The notes under the pieces were generated by a model. The model was not told the origin of the DNA. It saw only the letters and a program-made list of their open reading frames with translations, and ran no database searches. This document shows positions 9,028-18,078 of a stretch of DNA of 64,000 nucleotides, in pieces; the first letter of the stretch is position 1; each line of letters starts with the position of its first letter. Both the position numbers and the translations under genes were made by a program. Source of the stretch: Bog-756 sp963812885 (GTDB lineage: Bacteria > Actinomycetota > Acidimicrobiia > Acidimicrobiales > RAAP-2); NCBI GenBank assembly GCA_963812885.1, contig CAWEWZ010000008.1, positions 1 through 64,000 of the forward strand, written 5' to 3'.

Positions 9028-9684
9028 TCAGCCGGCCAGGGAGTCGGGCCGGCCCTGGACGAAGGGCAGGGTCCTCGACGGGCCCGGCCAGGTCGAGCGA
9101 GCGGCCCGGGCCAGGAGGCCGGGGATCCCGAGGGTGACGTCGCCCAGCTGGGCCCGCATCGACCGGAACAGCGCCGCCGTCACCCGGGCGTCGCCCAAGG
9201 CGCTGTGGTGATGATCCCACGACAAACCGAAATGGTTGCAGCAGTCGACCAGCCGGGCCCTCCCCTGCAGGCCGAGATGGGCCTGGGCCACGGCCAGGGT
9301 GTCGACCGTGGGCATCCGGCCGGGGACCAGGTCCCGGCCGCCGGCCCGCCGGCACTCGGCCCGGATGAAGGAGAGGTCGAAGTTGTCGACGTTGTGCCCT
9401 ACCACCACCCGGCCCGACAGCCGGTCGGCCAGGTAGGAATGGATGGCCGCGAAGGTGGGGGCACCGGCCAACATGTCGGCCGAGATGCCGTGGACGTGGG
9501 TGGGACCGGGGTCGCGGCCGGGGTCGACCAGGGTGCAGAAGGCCCCCGTCTCGTGACCCCACGGATCGAGCACCACCACCCCCACTTCGACGATGCGCTC
9601 GACCTCGGGCGAGAAGCCGGTGGTCTCCACATCGATGACCGCGAATCCCGCTCTGTGCTCGCCTGGGACACCCACGGCGACCAC
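9028..9684 (-). CDS. DnaQ-type 3'-5' exonuclease (DEDDh)
   Basis: A 218-residue exonuclease domain of the Pol III epsilon superfamily. All motifs are present: Exo I FAVIDVETTGF (catalytic Asp and Glu), HGISADML, Exo II VVGHNVDNFDLSFI (Asp) and Exo III HSALGDARVTAALF (His and Asp, the DEDDh type). No polymerase, UvrC-like or BRCT domain is attached. It starts at GTG 9684 or 9675. It could trim DNA in repair or process RNA; sequence alone cannot decide. It diverges from the metallophosphoesterase gene. Confidence 0.85.
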   Translation of the reverse strand: MVAVGVPGEHRAGFAVIDVETTGFSPEVERIVEVGVVVLDPWGHETGAFCTLVDPGRDPGPTHVHGISADMLAGAPTFAAIHSYLADRLSGRVVVGHNVDNFDLSFIRAECRRAGGRDLVPGRMPTVDTLAVAQAHLGLQGRARLVDCCNHFGLSWDHHHSALGDARVTAALFRSMRAQLGDVTLGIPGLLARAARSTWPGPSRTLPFVQGRPDSLAG

Positions 9685-9799
9685 CGTAGATGGAGGTTGT
9701 GACGAGATGGCGCACGGTCCCGCCCGGCGCCCACCGGAGACCCCGCCCCGGCCGGGGCGGAACCGGGGTGCACTACCGTCGGGGACCGAAAGGACCGCC

Positions 9800-11254
9800 A
9801 TGACCTCCATCCGATGGGTGTGCATCTCCGACCTCCACCTCGGGGCCCTCAACAGCCTGCTCACCAACGTGACCGAGGATGGCGAGCGGGTCGACGGCTC
9901 TGCCGCCTCCCCGGTGCTCACCGCCCTGTGCGAGTGCCTCCGGTCGCTGCGGACGCCCGGCCAGGACCCGCCGGAGCTGATCGTGCTGGGCGATCTCTTC
10001 GAACTGGCCCTCACCGCGCCCGAGGATGCCGCCGCCACCTTCTCCCAGCTCATCGCCGGCCTCCGCCCGGGGATGCCCGACGCCGCCGTCGCACCCGCCC
10101 TCCGCTTCGTCCCCGGCAACCACGACCACCACCTCTGGTCGCGGGCCAGCGACGACCGTTACCTTCGGCTACTGGCCGGGGACGCCTCGACCATCCCCGC
10201 CGCCCACGACCGTCACGCCACCCACCTGCTCCCGGCCAACGACAAGGAGCTGGTCCGCGACCGGTTCGTCGAGATCCTGGCCACGCGAGGGGAGCCAGCC
10301 ACCGCGGTGACCGTGGTCCAGAGCTACCCGAACCTCGGGTTGGTCACCGAAGCCGGAGACCGTTCGGTGATCCTGAGCCACGGGCATTTCATCGAGCCCC
10401 TCTACCGCATGATGTCGCAGCTCGACACCGTGTTCGGCACCCCCCGGACCGGTGCCATCGAGGCGTGGCAGCTCGAAGCCGACAATGGCGGGTGGATCGA
10501 CTTCTTCTGGTCGTCGATGGGCGACAGCGGCGACGTCATGCGGGTCACCCGATCGCTGTACGAGTCGCTGCAGAGCACGGACACCATCCATGCCGAGATC
10601 GCCGCCATCGAACGGGCCATCAAGGTGGCCGGCGCCTCCCGGGCGCGGGCCGACGTCGAGGCCCATGCCGTGGCCGAGCTCCTCCGGGCCGGGATCGGGA
10701 CGGCGGTGCGCGAGCGCCACTGCGGCGGGATCATCCTCAGCCCCCACGCCGAGACCGGGTTGGTCAGCTACCTGGACGGTCCGGTGGTCACCCAGATGGC
10801 CGCCGAGATCGGGGCGCCCGGCGACGTCACCTTCGTCTTCGGCCATACCCACAAGCCCTTCGTCGACGTGCGGACCACGACTGCCTTCCCGGCGCCGGTG
10901 TCCGTGGTCAACACGGGGGGCTGGGTGGTCGACACGCCCCAGCTCAACCCGCTGAAGGGTGCGTCGCTGATCCTCATCGACGAGGACCTCAACGTGGCCG
11001 CCGTCCGCTGCTACACCGAGGGCACCGACCCGTCCTCCTATCGGGTCCGCATCGAGCCGGCCAACGCCGCGGGCCCGAACCCGTTGGCGGACTCGCTGTC
11101 TGCCTCGCTCGACCCCGACCATGAGCCGTGGGCCTCACTGGCCCAGGTCCTCCCGAGCACCGTCGCCGACCGGGGTCGCCAACTGGACGAGCGCCTGCGG
11201 GCCGACGCCTCGTCGCTCAACCGGCTCAACCAGATGGACGGGACGAAGGCCTGA
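9800..11254 (+). CDS. calcineurin-like metallophosphoesterase
   Basis: A 484-residue two-metal phosphoesterase. Motifs in order: WVCISDLHLGALN (Asp-x-His) near residue 6, ELIVLGDLFELA (Gly-Asp) near residue 66, FVPGNHDHHLWSR (Asn-His-Asp/Glu) near 102, SVILSHGHFIEP near 190 and FVFGHTHKPFVD (Gly-His-x-His) near 350. Together these are a complete active site. The protein is longer than most family members; the insert between the Asn-His and the first late His motif is helical-looking. ATG 9800 is preceded by GGACCGCC. Substrate unknown, possibly a nucleotide or lipid diphosphate. Confidence 0.83.
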   Translation: MTSIRWVCISDLHLGALNSLLTNVTEDGERVDGSAASPVLTALCECLRSLRTPGQDPPELIVLGDLFELALTAPEDAAATFSQLIAGLRPGMPDAAVAPALRFVPGNHDHHLWSRASDDRYLRLLAGDASTIPAAHDRHATHLLPANDKELVRDRFVEILATRGEPATAVTVVQSYPNLGLVTEAGDRSVILSHGHFIEPLYRMMSQLDTVFGTPRTGAIEAWQLEADNGGWIDFFWSSMGDSGDVMRVTRSLYESLQSTDTIHAEIAAIERAIKVAGASRARADVEAHAVAELLRAGIGTAVRERHCGGIILSPHAETGLVSYLDGPVVTQMAAEIGAPGDVTFVFGHTHKPFVDVRTTTAFPAPVSVVNTGGWVVDTPQLNPLKGASLILIDEDLNVAAVRCYTEGTDPSSYRVRIEPANAAGPNPLADSLSASLDPDHEPWASLAQVLPSTVADRGRQLDERLRADASSLNRLNQMDGTKA

Positions 11255-11293
11255 GCCGCAGGCGGGGCATCGGCCCGGCTCACCGGCGCTACC

Positions 11294-13145
11294 TCACGCC
11301 TCGGCTCCCACCAGCTCCCGCAGTTCCTCGGCCACGTCCGCATCGTGCTTGGCCTCGTCCTCACGGGCGCGCTTCGGACTCCAGCGGCCCCGGTTGAAGA
11401 AGATGGTGGGGATGAACAGCACCATGCCCCCGATGCACACCCAGAACCAGTGCTGCCACTGCTTGGGGGACTTGGCCACACCGCCCAGCAGCGAATTCAA
11501 CTCGTTCTGGTGGGCCGAGAGGTAGGTGAGCTGGGACTCGTAGGGCACCACGTACTTGTTGAGGGGGGCCAGGTGGGCGAGGGCCTTGGCGAAGACCACC
11601 GGGCCGACCGCCTTCTGGAACGCGGCCAGATTGGCGGGGGTGGGATTCTTGTTGGCGGCGGCGGCGATGGGGGCGTTCTTGGGCGGTGCTCAGGACCTTC
11701 AGCCAGCTGGCGTTGGCCTCGGCGAAGGCCACCGACTTCGGGTGCTCGAGCTGGAACTGCTGGACGTTGAACGGCGCCGTGCCGGTCGGGGGGGTCTGGG
11801 CGAAGACCAGGTTGTCGACCACCGGGTTGACGGCGTTGACCACCAGCGGGAGAAAGATGAACGAGAGCCCGACGGTTACCCGGAGGGTCCACCCCCACAG
11901 GGCGAGGCCGGTGCCGACCAGGGCCGGATTCTTGGCTTCGACCATCTCGGTATAGGCGGCCATCCACGGCGCGTAGGTCAAGGAGATGAATGCGGCCAGG
12001 AGCACCTCCAGGGTGATGAGCGTGGAGAAGGGGGTGAAGGGGTGGTCGGCCTGTCGGAGGAAGAGGATGAGCATGACGATCGAACCGACCGCCCCCACCA
12101 GCATCAGCGGCTTGCGCACCCGCAGCTTGTCGGACAGGACGCCGAAGATGATCAGGGCGGCGGCATCGGCACTCCAGAACCAGATGTTGAGATAGTTGGC
12201 ATCCGACGTGGTCAGGTTCAAGCCGTCGGAGCTCTTGAACACCGTGGCCCAGTAGATGGTGAAGAACGCCGAGGCGGCGTAGTAGACGAGCAGGAAGAGG
12301 GAGATGCCGAGGGCCGAGCCGACCAGGTCCCACTTGAGGATCTGCTTCCACGGGTGGGTGGTGGCGGCCAGCACCTCCTGGTCGGAGATGCCGAGGGCCC
12401 GGGCCTCGACGAGGGCCCGGTCCTGCTCGGACACCATCAGCTCGCCGCGGAGCCTGGGCGACAGGTCCTTCATGAAGAAGAGGGCGACGACGAAGACGAC
12501 CAGCGAGGTGATGCCGGAGATGAGGAACTGGCTCTTCCACCCCGACACGCCGCTGTTGCGCAGGAAGTGGTTGAGGGTGTTGGTGGCCACGATCGAGGTG
12601 ATCAGGCTGCCGGCCACCGGTCCCACCGTCCAGAATCCCATGGCCGAAGCCCGTCCCAGCTGGGGGCTGAAGTCGCGGACCAGAGCCGGGGTGGCCACCA
12701 GGATGGCCCCCTCCACCAGACCGAGGGCCGAGATGACCACCGCGAACTGCCACTGGGTGGTCGTTGCCGGCACCCCGACCGCCACCAACAGGCCCACCAG
12801 GAGGAGTCCGTAGATGACCACGTTGGACCGGCCCAGCTTGTCGGTCTTGCTGGCCGGCAGCGAGGCGAAGGCGCCGATGAGGTTGGACACCACCACGATG
12901 CCCACGTAGAAGGCGAAGGACATGTGGTAGTACTGCAGGATCTGCGGGGTGACCCCGGTCTGGGTGAAGTACGTGTAGTAGAGGACGATGGTGGCCAGCA
13001 CGGCCAGGGCCAGATACGCGGTCCGCTTGCCGCTCTGCGGGTACTCGTCGATCTCGTGGACGAACAGGAAGCGGAACAACCCCCCTCGGCCCCCTGCTGC
13101 ACCGCCGCCCGCGCCCGGAGCCGCCACCGCTGTCTCTGCTGCCAT
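11294..13145 (-). CDS. MFS transporter (frameshifted near C-terminus)
   Basis: About 617 residues with twelve or so hydrophobic helices; the conserved cytoplasmic loop after helix 2 reads SLPASKTDKLGRSNVVIYG and the equivalent in the second half GVLSDKLRVRKPLM, typical of the major facilitator superfamily. A large loop precedes the last helix (HWFWVCIGGMVLFIPTIFF). The frame changes near 11670, joining STAQE to NAPIAAAANKNPTPAN. ATG 13145 (MAAETAVAAP) is the start. It is the last gene of the minus-strand acyl-CoA operon (140 bases after the dehydrogenase), so it may import the substrate of that pathway. Confidence 0.8.
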
Positions 13146-13284
13146 GGCATCTCCCCCGTGACTCAGTACTGGGGACCCTCCCCGGTCCGCGATCCGACCG
13201 TAGCGCAATCACCGGCCCGGCTGGGCCCTCTCCCGGACCGCCGATCCGGTCGGGAGCATCGACGACCCGCGAGAGTGAGCTGCG

Positions 13285-14415
13285 TCAGGCGTCGAGCACC
13301 GCCGCGGCGACCAGCTCCTCGAGATAGCGGGTGTCCCACCACGAGATCTGGAGCTGCTTGGCCCGGCGGAAGTAGAGCTGGATGTCGAACTCGACGGTGA
13401 ACCCGATGCCCCCGAAGATCTGTTGGGCGGTGGCGGTGACGTCGCGGTAGGTCTGGCACGCGTAGAGCTTGGCCATCGGGGCCAGCTTGGCCACGCTGCG
13501 ACCCTCCGAACGGGCCCACGCCGCCTCGTGGACCAGCACCTCGGCCCCGTCCACCGAGGTGGCCCCGTCGGCCAGGTAGTGGGCCAGCGCCTGGAAGGCG
13601 CCCAGCGGCTTGTCGAACTGCTGACGGTCCTTGGCGTACTGGACGGTGATCTCCATGGCGTACTGGGCGCCTCCGACGGCCTGGGCGCCGGCCATGATGA
13701 TCCCGTCGTGCATGACCGTGTCCCAGGTCGACCATCCGGTGCCGGCGGCGCCGATCCGGTCGGCGTCGGTGACCCGGACCCGCTCGAAGTCGACCCGGTA
13801 CTGGGTGTCCGAGGCGATGCTCATCTGCTGGGTCAGCCGCACCCCGTCGGCGGACCGGTCGACCACGAACAGGTCGACATCGCCGGCCGCGTCGCCGGTC
13901 CGGGCCAGGACGACCAGGGCGGTGGCCGCCCGGGCGAAGGCCACGTGGCGCTTGGTGCCGGTGATCACGTAGCCGTCACCGTCGGGGACGGCGCGGACCT
14001 GGACGCCCCGGGGCCCGAACCCGTTCTCGGGCTCGAGCCACGCCGGGGTCAGGATGGCCTCGCCGGTGACCAGCCGGGGCAGCCACTCCTGCTTCTGCTC
14101 GACGCTCCCGGCGTGGGCCAGCGCGCCCCCGGAGAGGATCGAACTGACGAAGTGGGGCGACGGCGCCAACGACCGGCCGAACTCCTCGTACAGCACCACC
14201 GACTCCAACGCCGTCATCCCCGAACCGCCGTACTCCTCAGGGAGCTGGAGGCCGATCAGATCGAGATGGGCGAGCTGCTTCCAGAGCTCCGGTGAGTAGC
14301 CGATGGGATCGTCCTCGAGCTCTCGCACCACGCTGAGCGGACTGGTGGTGGCGCACACCCCGCGCACCGTCTCGCGGAGCATCTCCTGTTCTGCACTGAA
14401 CTTCAGGTCCAACAT
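13285..14415 (-). CDS. acyl-CoA dehydrogenase
   Basis: A 376-residue FAD enzyme catalysing alpha,beta-desaturation of an acyl-CoA. It opens MLDLKFSAEQEMLRETVRGV, has the LQLPEEYGGSGMTALESVVL segment of the N-terminal helical domain, and the C-terminal stretch QQIFGGIGFTVEFDIQLYFR. The usual catalytic Glu near residue 240-250 is not evident in HDGIIMAGAQAVGGAQYAME, where Gly/Ala replace it. This fits the non-catalytic or complementary subunit of the heteromeric (alpha2beta2) steroid-type FadE pairs. The partner would be the second dehydrogenase at 16774-17955. Confidence 0.85.
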   Translation of the reverse strand: MLDLKFSAEQEMLRETVRGVCATTSPLSVVRELEDDPIGYSPELWKQLAHLDLIGLQLPEEYGGSGMTALESVVLYEEFGRSLAPSPHFVSSILSGGALAHAGSVEQKQEWLPRLVTGEAILTPAWLEPENGFGPRGVQVRAVPDGDGYVITGTKRHVAFARAATALVVLARTGDAAGDVDLFVVDRSADGVRLTQQMSIASDTQYRVDFERVRVTDADRIGAAGTGWSTWDTVMHDGIIMAGAQAVGGAQYAMEITVQYAKDRQQFDKPLGAFQALAHYLADGATSVDGAEVLVHEAAWARSEGRSVAKLAPMAKLYACQTYRDVTATAQQIFGGIGFTVEFDIQLYFRRAKQLQISWWDTRYLEELVAAAVLDA

Positions 14416-14491
14416 CGTCAGGTCTCCTGTTCGGGTGATGCGGTCGGTGGCGGCACGGCCGGCGCCGTCGATGGCGGTGCGGCCGGACAGG

Positions 14492-14980
14492 TCACGGCTG
14501 CCATCGGTCGCCCTTGCGGGTCCAGGGGTTGTCGTCCTCGTCCACCGGCAGCGCCACCCGGGCCCCGCAGGTGGTCTTCGGGTCGTCGTCGACCGAGACG
14601 GCGATGTCCACGGCCACCCATCCGCAACCGGTGTCGTCCACCCCGGTGTCGGTGACCACGCCCCGGAACACCATGGTGTCGCCCGGGAAGATGGAGCCGA
14701 GCATCCGGAAGGTCATCCGCTGCAGCCGCCCGTAGGGCCCGGTCCAGTCGGTGACGAACCGCTCGAACCAGGCCGCCTGATTGGGGGTGTTGAGGAAGAT
14801 GTCGCGGGTACCGTTCCGATGGACGGCGAAGTCCTTGTCGTGGTGCATGGGCCGCCAGTCGCGGGCGGCCAGGGCGCCCAGCACCACCGTGGTGGCGGTG
14901 ACCGGGTAGGCCAGCTCGGGCAGCTCGTCCCCCACCGACACGTCGCCGAGCAGCAGGCGGGTCACCGGCGGCGCGCTCAT
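14492..14980 (-). CDS. MaoC-family hydratase subunit
   Basis: A 162-residue hotdog-fold protein. The ARDWRPMHHDKDFA stretch holds the Asp and His of the hydratase-2 motif, so this is the likely catalytic half. It begins MSAPPVTRLLLGDVSVGDELP at ATG 14980, overlapping the preceding gene by four bases (ATGA). Together with the FAS1-like dehydratase-domain protein it should form a two-chain enoyl-CoA hydratase, as in the ChsH1/ChsH2 pair of the cholesterol side-chain pathway. Confidence 0.82.
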   Translation of the reverse strand: MSAPPVTRLLLGDVSVGDELPELAYPVTATTVVLGALAARDWRPMHHDKDFAVHRNGTRDIFLNTPNQAAWFERFVTDWTGPYGRLQRMTFRMLGSIFPGDTMVFRGVVTDTGVDDTGCGWVAVDIAVSVDDDPKTTCGARVALPVDEDDNPWTRKGDRWQP

Positions 14981-15516
14981 GACCGGTCCGCCGTCGGGCC
15001 GGCGGCGTCGGCCCGCCGGTAGCCGAACCCGGTGTAGCTCTCGACGGCCACCAGGTCGCCGCGCTGGTTGCGGTACTCCACGTCGATCACCCAGAACCGG
15101 CCGGTGCCCAGCTTGGTCGTCTTCTCGTCGCTGACCGAACGGAGGATCTGGCGGGTGGACAACCGGTCGCCGGGGCGGACCGGCTCGTGGAAGACGATGG
15201 TGTTGTCGCTCATCACCGCCTCGGGCAGCCCGAGACCTTCCTTGAGGTCGAAGTGCACCTGCAGGGGCAAACCCTGGGTTGTGCGTCCCGGCGCCCAGTG
15301 GTGGGGACGGAACCACACCGAGACCATGGTCGGCGGGGCGATCGGGCCGCCGGTCACCGAGTCGGCCACCTGCTCGTCCCAGAAGATCGGGTTGCCGTTC
15401 TCGACCGACGAGCACGTGGTCCACACGTAGCCCTGCTCGACGGGGAACTCCCCCTCCTCCTCGTACTGCTCGACACCGATCAGGCCCTCGATGTCGGCGA
15501 TGCCGATGGCGCTCAT
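14977..15516 (-). CDS. FAS1-like dehydratase-domain (MaoC N-terminal type) protein
   Basis: A 179-residue hotdog protein with the MaoC_dehydrat_N pattern: FPVEQGYVWTTCSSVENGNP at the start, then GPIAPPTMVSVWFRPHHWAP and VFHEPVRPGDRLSTRQIL. It lacks a clear catalytic Asp-His pair, fitting the structural or substrate-binding half of a split hydratase. It is sandwiched by ATGA overlaps: its start overlaps the CoA-transferase stop and its stop overlaps the MaoC start. Unlike ChsH2 it has no fused DUF35 domain; that domain sits on the protein encoded at 18079. Confidence 0.82.
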   Translation of the reverse strand: MSAIGIADIEGLIGVEQYEEEGEFPVEQGYVWTTCSSVENGNPIFWDEQVADSVTGGPIAPPTMVSVWFRPHHWAPGRTTQGLPLQVHFDLKEGLGLPEAVMSDNTIVFHEPVRPGDRLSTRQILRSVSDEKTTKLGTGRFWVIDVEYRNQRGDLVAVESYTGFGYRRADAAGPTADRS

Positions 15517-16678
15517 GCCACGATCCCCCGTTCCCGCAGGTCACCGATGTGTGACGGCTCCAGTCCGGCCGCGGCCAGGAGCCGGTCGGTATCGGACCGG
15601 AGCAGGTCGCCGATCGCCACCGGCCCGTCGGGGGCCGGCATCCCGGCCAGCACGGGGCCGACCTGACGGAAACGGGTCGGCTCCCCCCGGCCTCCGGCCG
15701 GCTCCATCACGGCGTCGACGATGGCGTGGCGGGCCCGGAACTGGTCGTCGTCGACCAGCTCGGCCACCGACAGCACCGGGGTGACACAGGTGTCGGCGCC
15801 GGCCAGTTCGGCCACCCAGGTGTCGCGGTCCCGCGTGGCGAAGGCGGCCCGGAAGTCGGCCCGGATCTTGTCCTGGACGTCGTCGTCGAGCTGGTGGGCC
15901 GCCCACTGCTCGCAGCCGAGGATGCGGCACAGGTTGGCGTAGAACTTGGGCTCGATGGCCCCCACCGCCAGCCAGCCGCCGTCGGCGGCCTGGTAGGTGT
16001 CGTAGCAGGCGTACCGCCCGGTGATGATGCTGTGCCCGTGGCCGACCTCGGCCCCGGTGGCCAGGTGCTCGTCGACGGCCAGTGAGGTGAGCCAGAGCAC
16101 GCCGTCGGCGATGGACACGTCGAGGTGGACGCCGGGGCCGTCGGCCCGCCGGCCGATCAGGGCGGCCATCACCGCCATGGCCGCATGCATCCCGCCGCCC
16201 GCCGCGTCGGCAATGGTGGCGCCCGGTACCGGTGGGCCGCCGTCGGCGCGGGGCTCGGTGGCGGCCAGATAGCCGCCCTGGGCCAGATAGTTGATGTCGT
16301 GGCCGGCCCAGGTGGAGCGGGGGCCGCTCTGGCCGTAGCCGGTGGTCGAGCACAGGATGATCCCGGCGTTGACGGCCCGGAGATCCTCGAACCCGAGACC
16401 GAGCCTGCCGACCACCCCGGGGCGGAAGCTCTCGACCACCACGTCCGCCTTCCTGACCAGGGCGAGGAACGCCTCCCGGCCCTCGGGTGCCTTGAGGTCG
16501 ATGGCCGTACGCAGCATGCGGCGCGAGCCGCTGTAGGCGTAGAAGGGGGGGTGGATGGGCTCGGCCCCGGCCCCGGGCACGGCGCCCACCTTGACCACGG
16601 TGGCGCCGTAGTCGGCCAGCAGGCGCGTGCACCGGGCCGCCGGGCCGACGGTGGCCAGATCGAGGACGGTGATCCCAT
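15513..16678 (-). CDS. CaiB/BaiF family (class III) CoA-transferase
   Basis: About 388 residues. After the corrected N-terminus (GITVLDLATVGPAARCTRLL) come DYGATVVKV, DLKAPEGREAFLALVRKADV, VVESFRPGVVGRLGLGFEDL with the key GYGQSGP motif, then HDINYLAQGG and GVHLDVSIADG. The reading frame enters only if a missing G is restored in the GGG at 16673-16675, which makes ATG 16678 the start. The usual catalytic Asp of formyl-CoA transferases would lie near the HDINYLA motif. It activates or exchanges acyl-CoA for the pathway encoded around it. Stop overlaps the next gene by 4 bases. Confidence 0.83.
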
Positions 16679-16773
16679 GCAGCGGTCCTCCCGGGCCCTC
16701 GGGCTGCGGATCGCCGACACGCCGGCGCGGCGGAGTCGTTGGCGGATGAGTCGGTCACGGGCGTGGGGTGGCG

Positions 16774-17955
16774 TCAGAAATTCTTCGGGAGGCCGAGCTT
16801 GCGGCGGGCGATGATGTTCTTCTGGATCTCCGAGGAGCCGCCGCCGATGGTGTCGATCACCGTGTAGCGGTAGGTCGACTCGGACCGGCCTTTCATGGGT
16901 GCGTCCTCGTCGCGCACCCGGAGCTGGCCGCCCGGGCCGGCGATGTCCATCGACGCGTTGGCCAGCCGCCTCGAGTACTCGGTGGTGAACAGCTTGTACT
17001 CGGATGCCTGCGACGTCGGGGGCGAGCCGCCCTGCGAGGAGGCGAACACGAACTTGAGGCCGAGCATCCGGGCCACCTCGGCCTGGGTGTGGAGCTGGGC
17101 GATGGTGGACCGGACCACGGCGTCGTCCTTCAGGGGCTCGCCGTCCCGCTCGGCACTGGCCACGTACTCGGTCAGCAGGTCCAGCCTCTGGGCGATGGGC
17201 GAGTAGGTGAACAGGGTGAACCGCTCGAGGTCGAGGGCCTCCGAGATGTACTGGAAGCCCTTGTTGAGCTCGCCGACCACATAGTCGTCGGAGACCCAGA
17301 CGTCGTCGAGGTAGACCTCGTTGGTCCGCTCGTCGCCCATGGTCCAGATGGCCTTGACGGTGATGCCGGGATGGTCCATGGGCACGAGGAACAGGGTGAT
17401 CCCGTGGTGCTTGGGCGCGTCGGGGTCGGTGCGGGCCCCGACCCAGTACCAGTCGGCGAAGTGGGCCGAGGTCGTCCAGGTCTTCTGCCCGTTGAGCCGC
17501 CAACCGTCGCCGTCCCTGGTCGCCTTCAACTGCATGGAGGCGGCGTCGGAGCCGGCGTTGGGCTCGGAGTAGCCCACGGCGAACTCGACCTCGTTGCGCA
17601 GGATCTTGGGGAGGAATTCCTTCTTCAGCCGCTCGCTGCCATGGCTGATGATGGTCTTGCCGATGATGCCGACGCCCTTGCCGATCTGCGGCCCGCCCCG
17701 GGCGGCCAGCGCCTCGTTCAGGAGGTACTCGTAGATCCCCTCGCCGGCCGTGCCCCCGTACTCCTCGGGCCAGGTGATGCCCAGCCAGCCCTGCTCCCCG
17801 ACCTTGGCCATGAACTGGCGCCGGAGCGGCGTGTCCACGATCTGGGCCATGTTCTCGCGGGTGACGTCGAAGACCTCCGGATCGTCGTTGGCATCGAGGA
17901 ATTCCTCGACCTCCTTGACGAATTCGAGCTGCTCCGGGGTGAACTCGAAGTCCAT
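16774..17955 (-). CDS. acyl-CoA dehydrogenase
   Basis: A 393-residue dehydrogenase with MDFEFTPEQLEFVKEVEEFL at the start, GITWPEEYGGTAGEGIYEYL, the FAD segment VGYSEPNAGSDAASMQLKAT and NGQKTWTTSAHFADWYW, and the C-terminal TIGGGSSEIQKNIIARRKLG. These are all standard features of a catalytic, FAD-binding subunit. It is the first gene of the minus-strand operon and starts 124 bases from the divergent HMGS-like gene, with the palindrome between them. It resembles FadE26/FadE34-type steroid acyl-CoA dehydrogenases, by architecture only. Confidence 0.87.
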   Translation of the reverse strand: MDFEFTPEQLEFVKEVEEFLDANDDPEVFDVTRENMAQIVDTPLRRQFMAKVGEQGWLGITWPEEYGGTAGEGIYEYLLNEALAARGGPQIGKGVGIIGKTIISHGSERLKKEFLPKILRNEVEFAVGYSEPNAGSDAASMQLKATRDGDGWRLNGQKTWTTSAHFADWYWVGARTDPDAPKHHGITLFLVPMDHPGITVKAIWTMGDERTNEVYLDDVWVSDDYVVGELNKGFQYISEALDLERFTLFTYSPIAQRLDLLTEYVASAERDGEPLKDDAVVRSTIAQLHTQAEVARMLGLKFVFASSQGGSPPTSQASEYKLFTTEYSRRLANASMDIAGPGGQLRVRDEDAPMKGRSESTYRYTVIDTIGGGSSEIQKNIIARRKLGLPKNF

Positions 17956-18006
17956 GGGTGGGGCCTCCGTGGCTGGGGCGCGGCGGGCGCCGCAGTGGTT
18001 TCCTGA

Positions 18007-18017
18007 CTGACCGTCAG
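18007..18017. promoter_or_regulatory. palindrome CTGAC-C-GTCAG between divergent operons
   Basis: Exact 5-bp arms with a single central base lie between the divergently transcribed dehydrogenase (start 17955) and HMGS-like gene (start 18079). Odd-centred CTGAC/GTCAG-type palindromes are typical of TetR-family operators that control acyl-CoA catabolism in actinobacteria. A TetR gene is not present in the window, so the regulator would be elsewhere. Confidence 0.55.
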
Positions 18018-18078
18018 ATACTGTGGACATCATAGGATGAGGAGGCAGTCGAGGCCAGCGAAGGGAACGTCGAACCAG

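Noticed and set aside
9814..11124. Plus-strand open frame overlapping the phosphoesterase
   Set aside because: Out-of-frame shadow; the frame starting at 9800 has the full metallophosphoesterase motif set.
11556..13400. Plus-strand open frame of 614 residues
   Set aside because: Antisense shadow of the MFS transporter, with Gly/Asp/Glu-rich composition and no domain.
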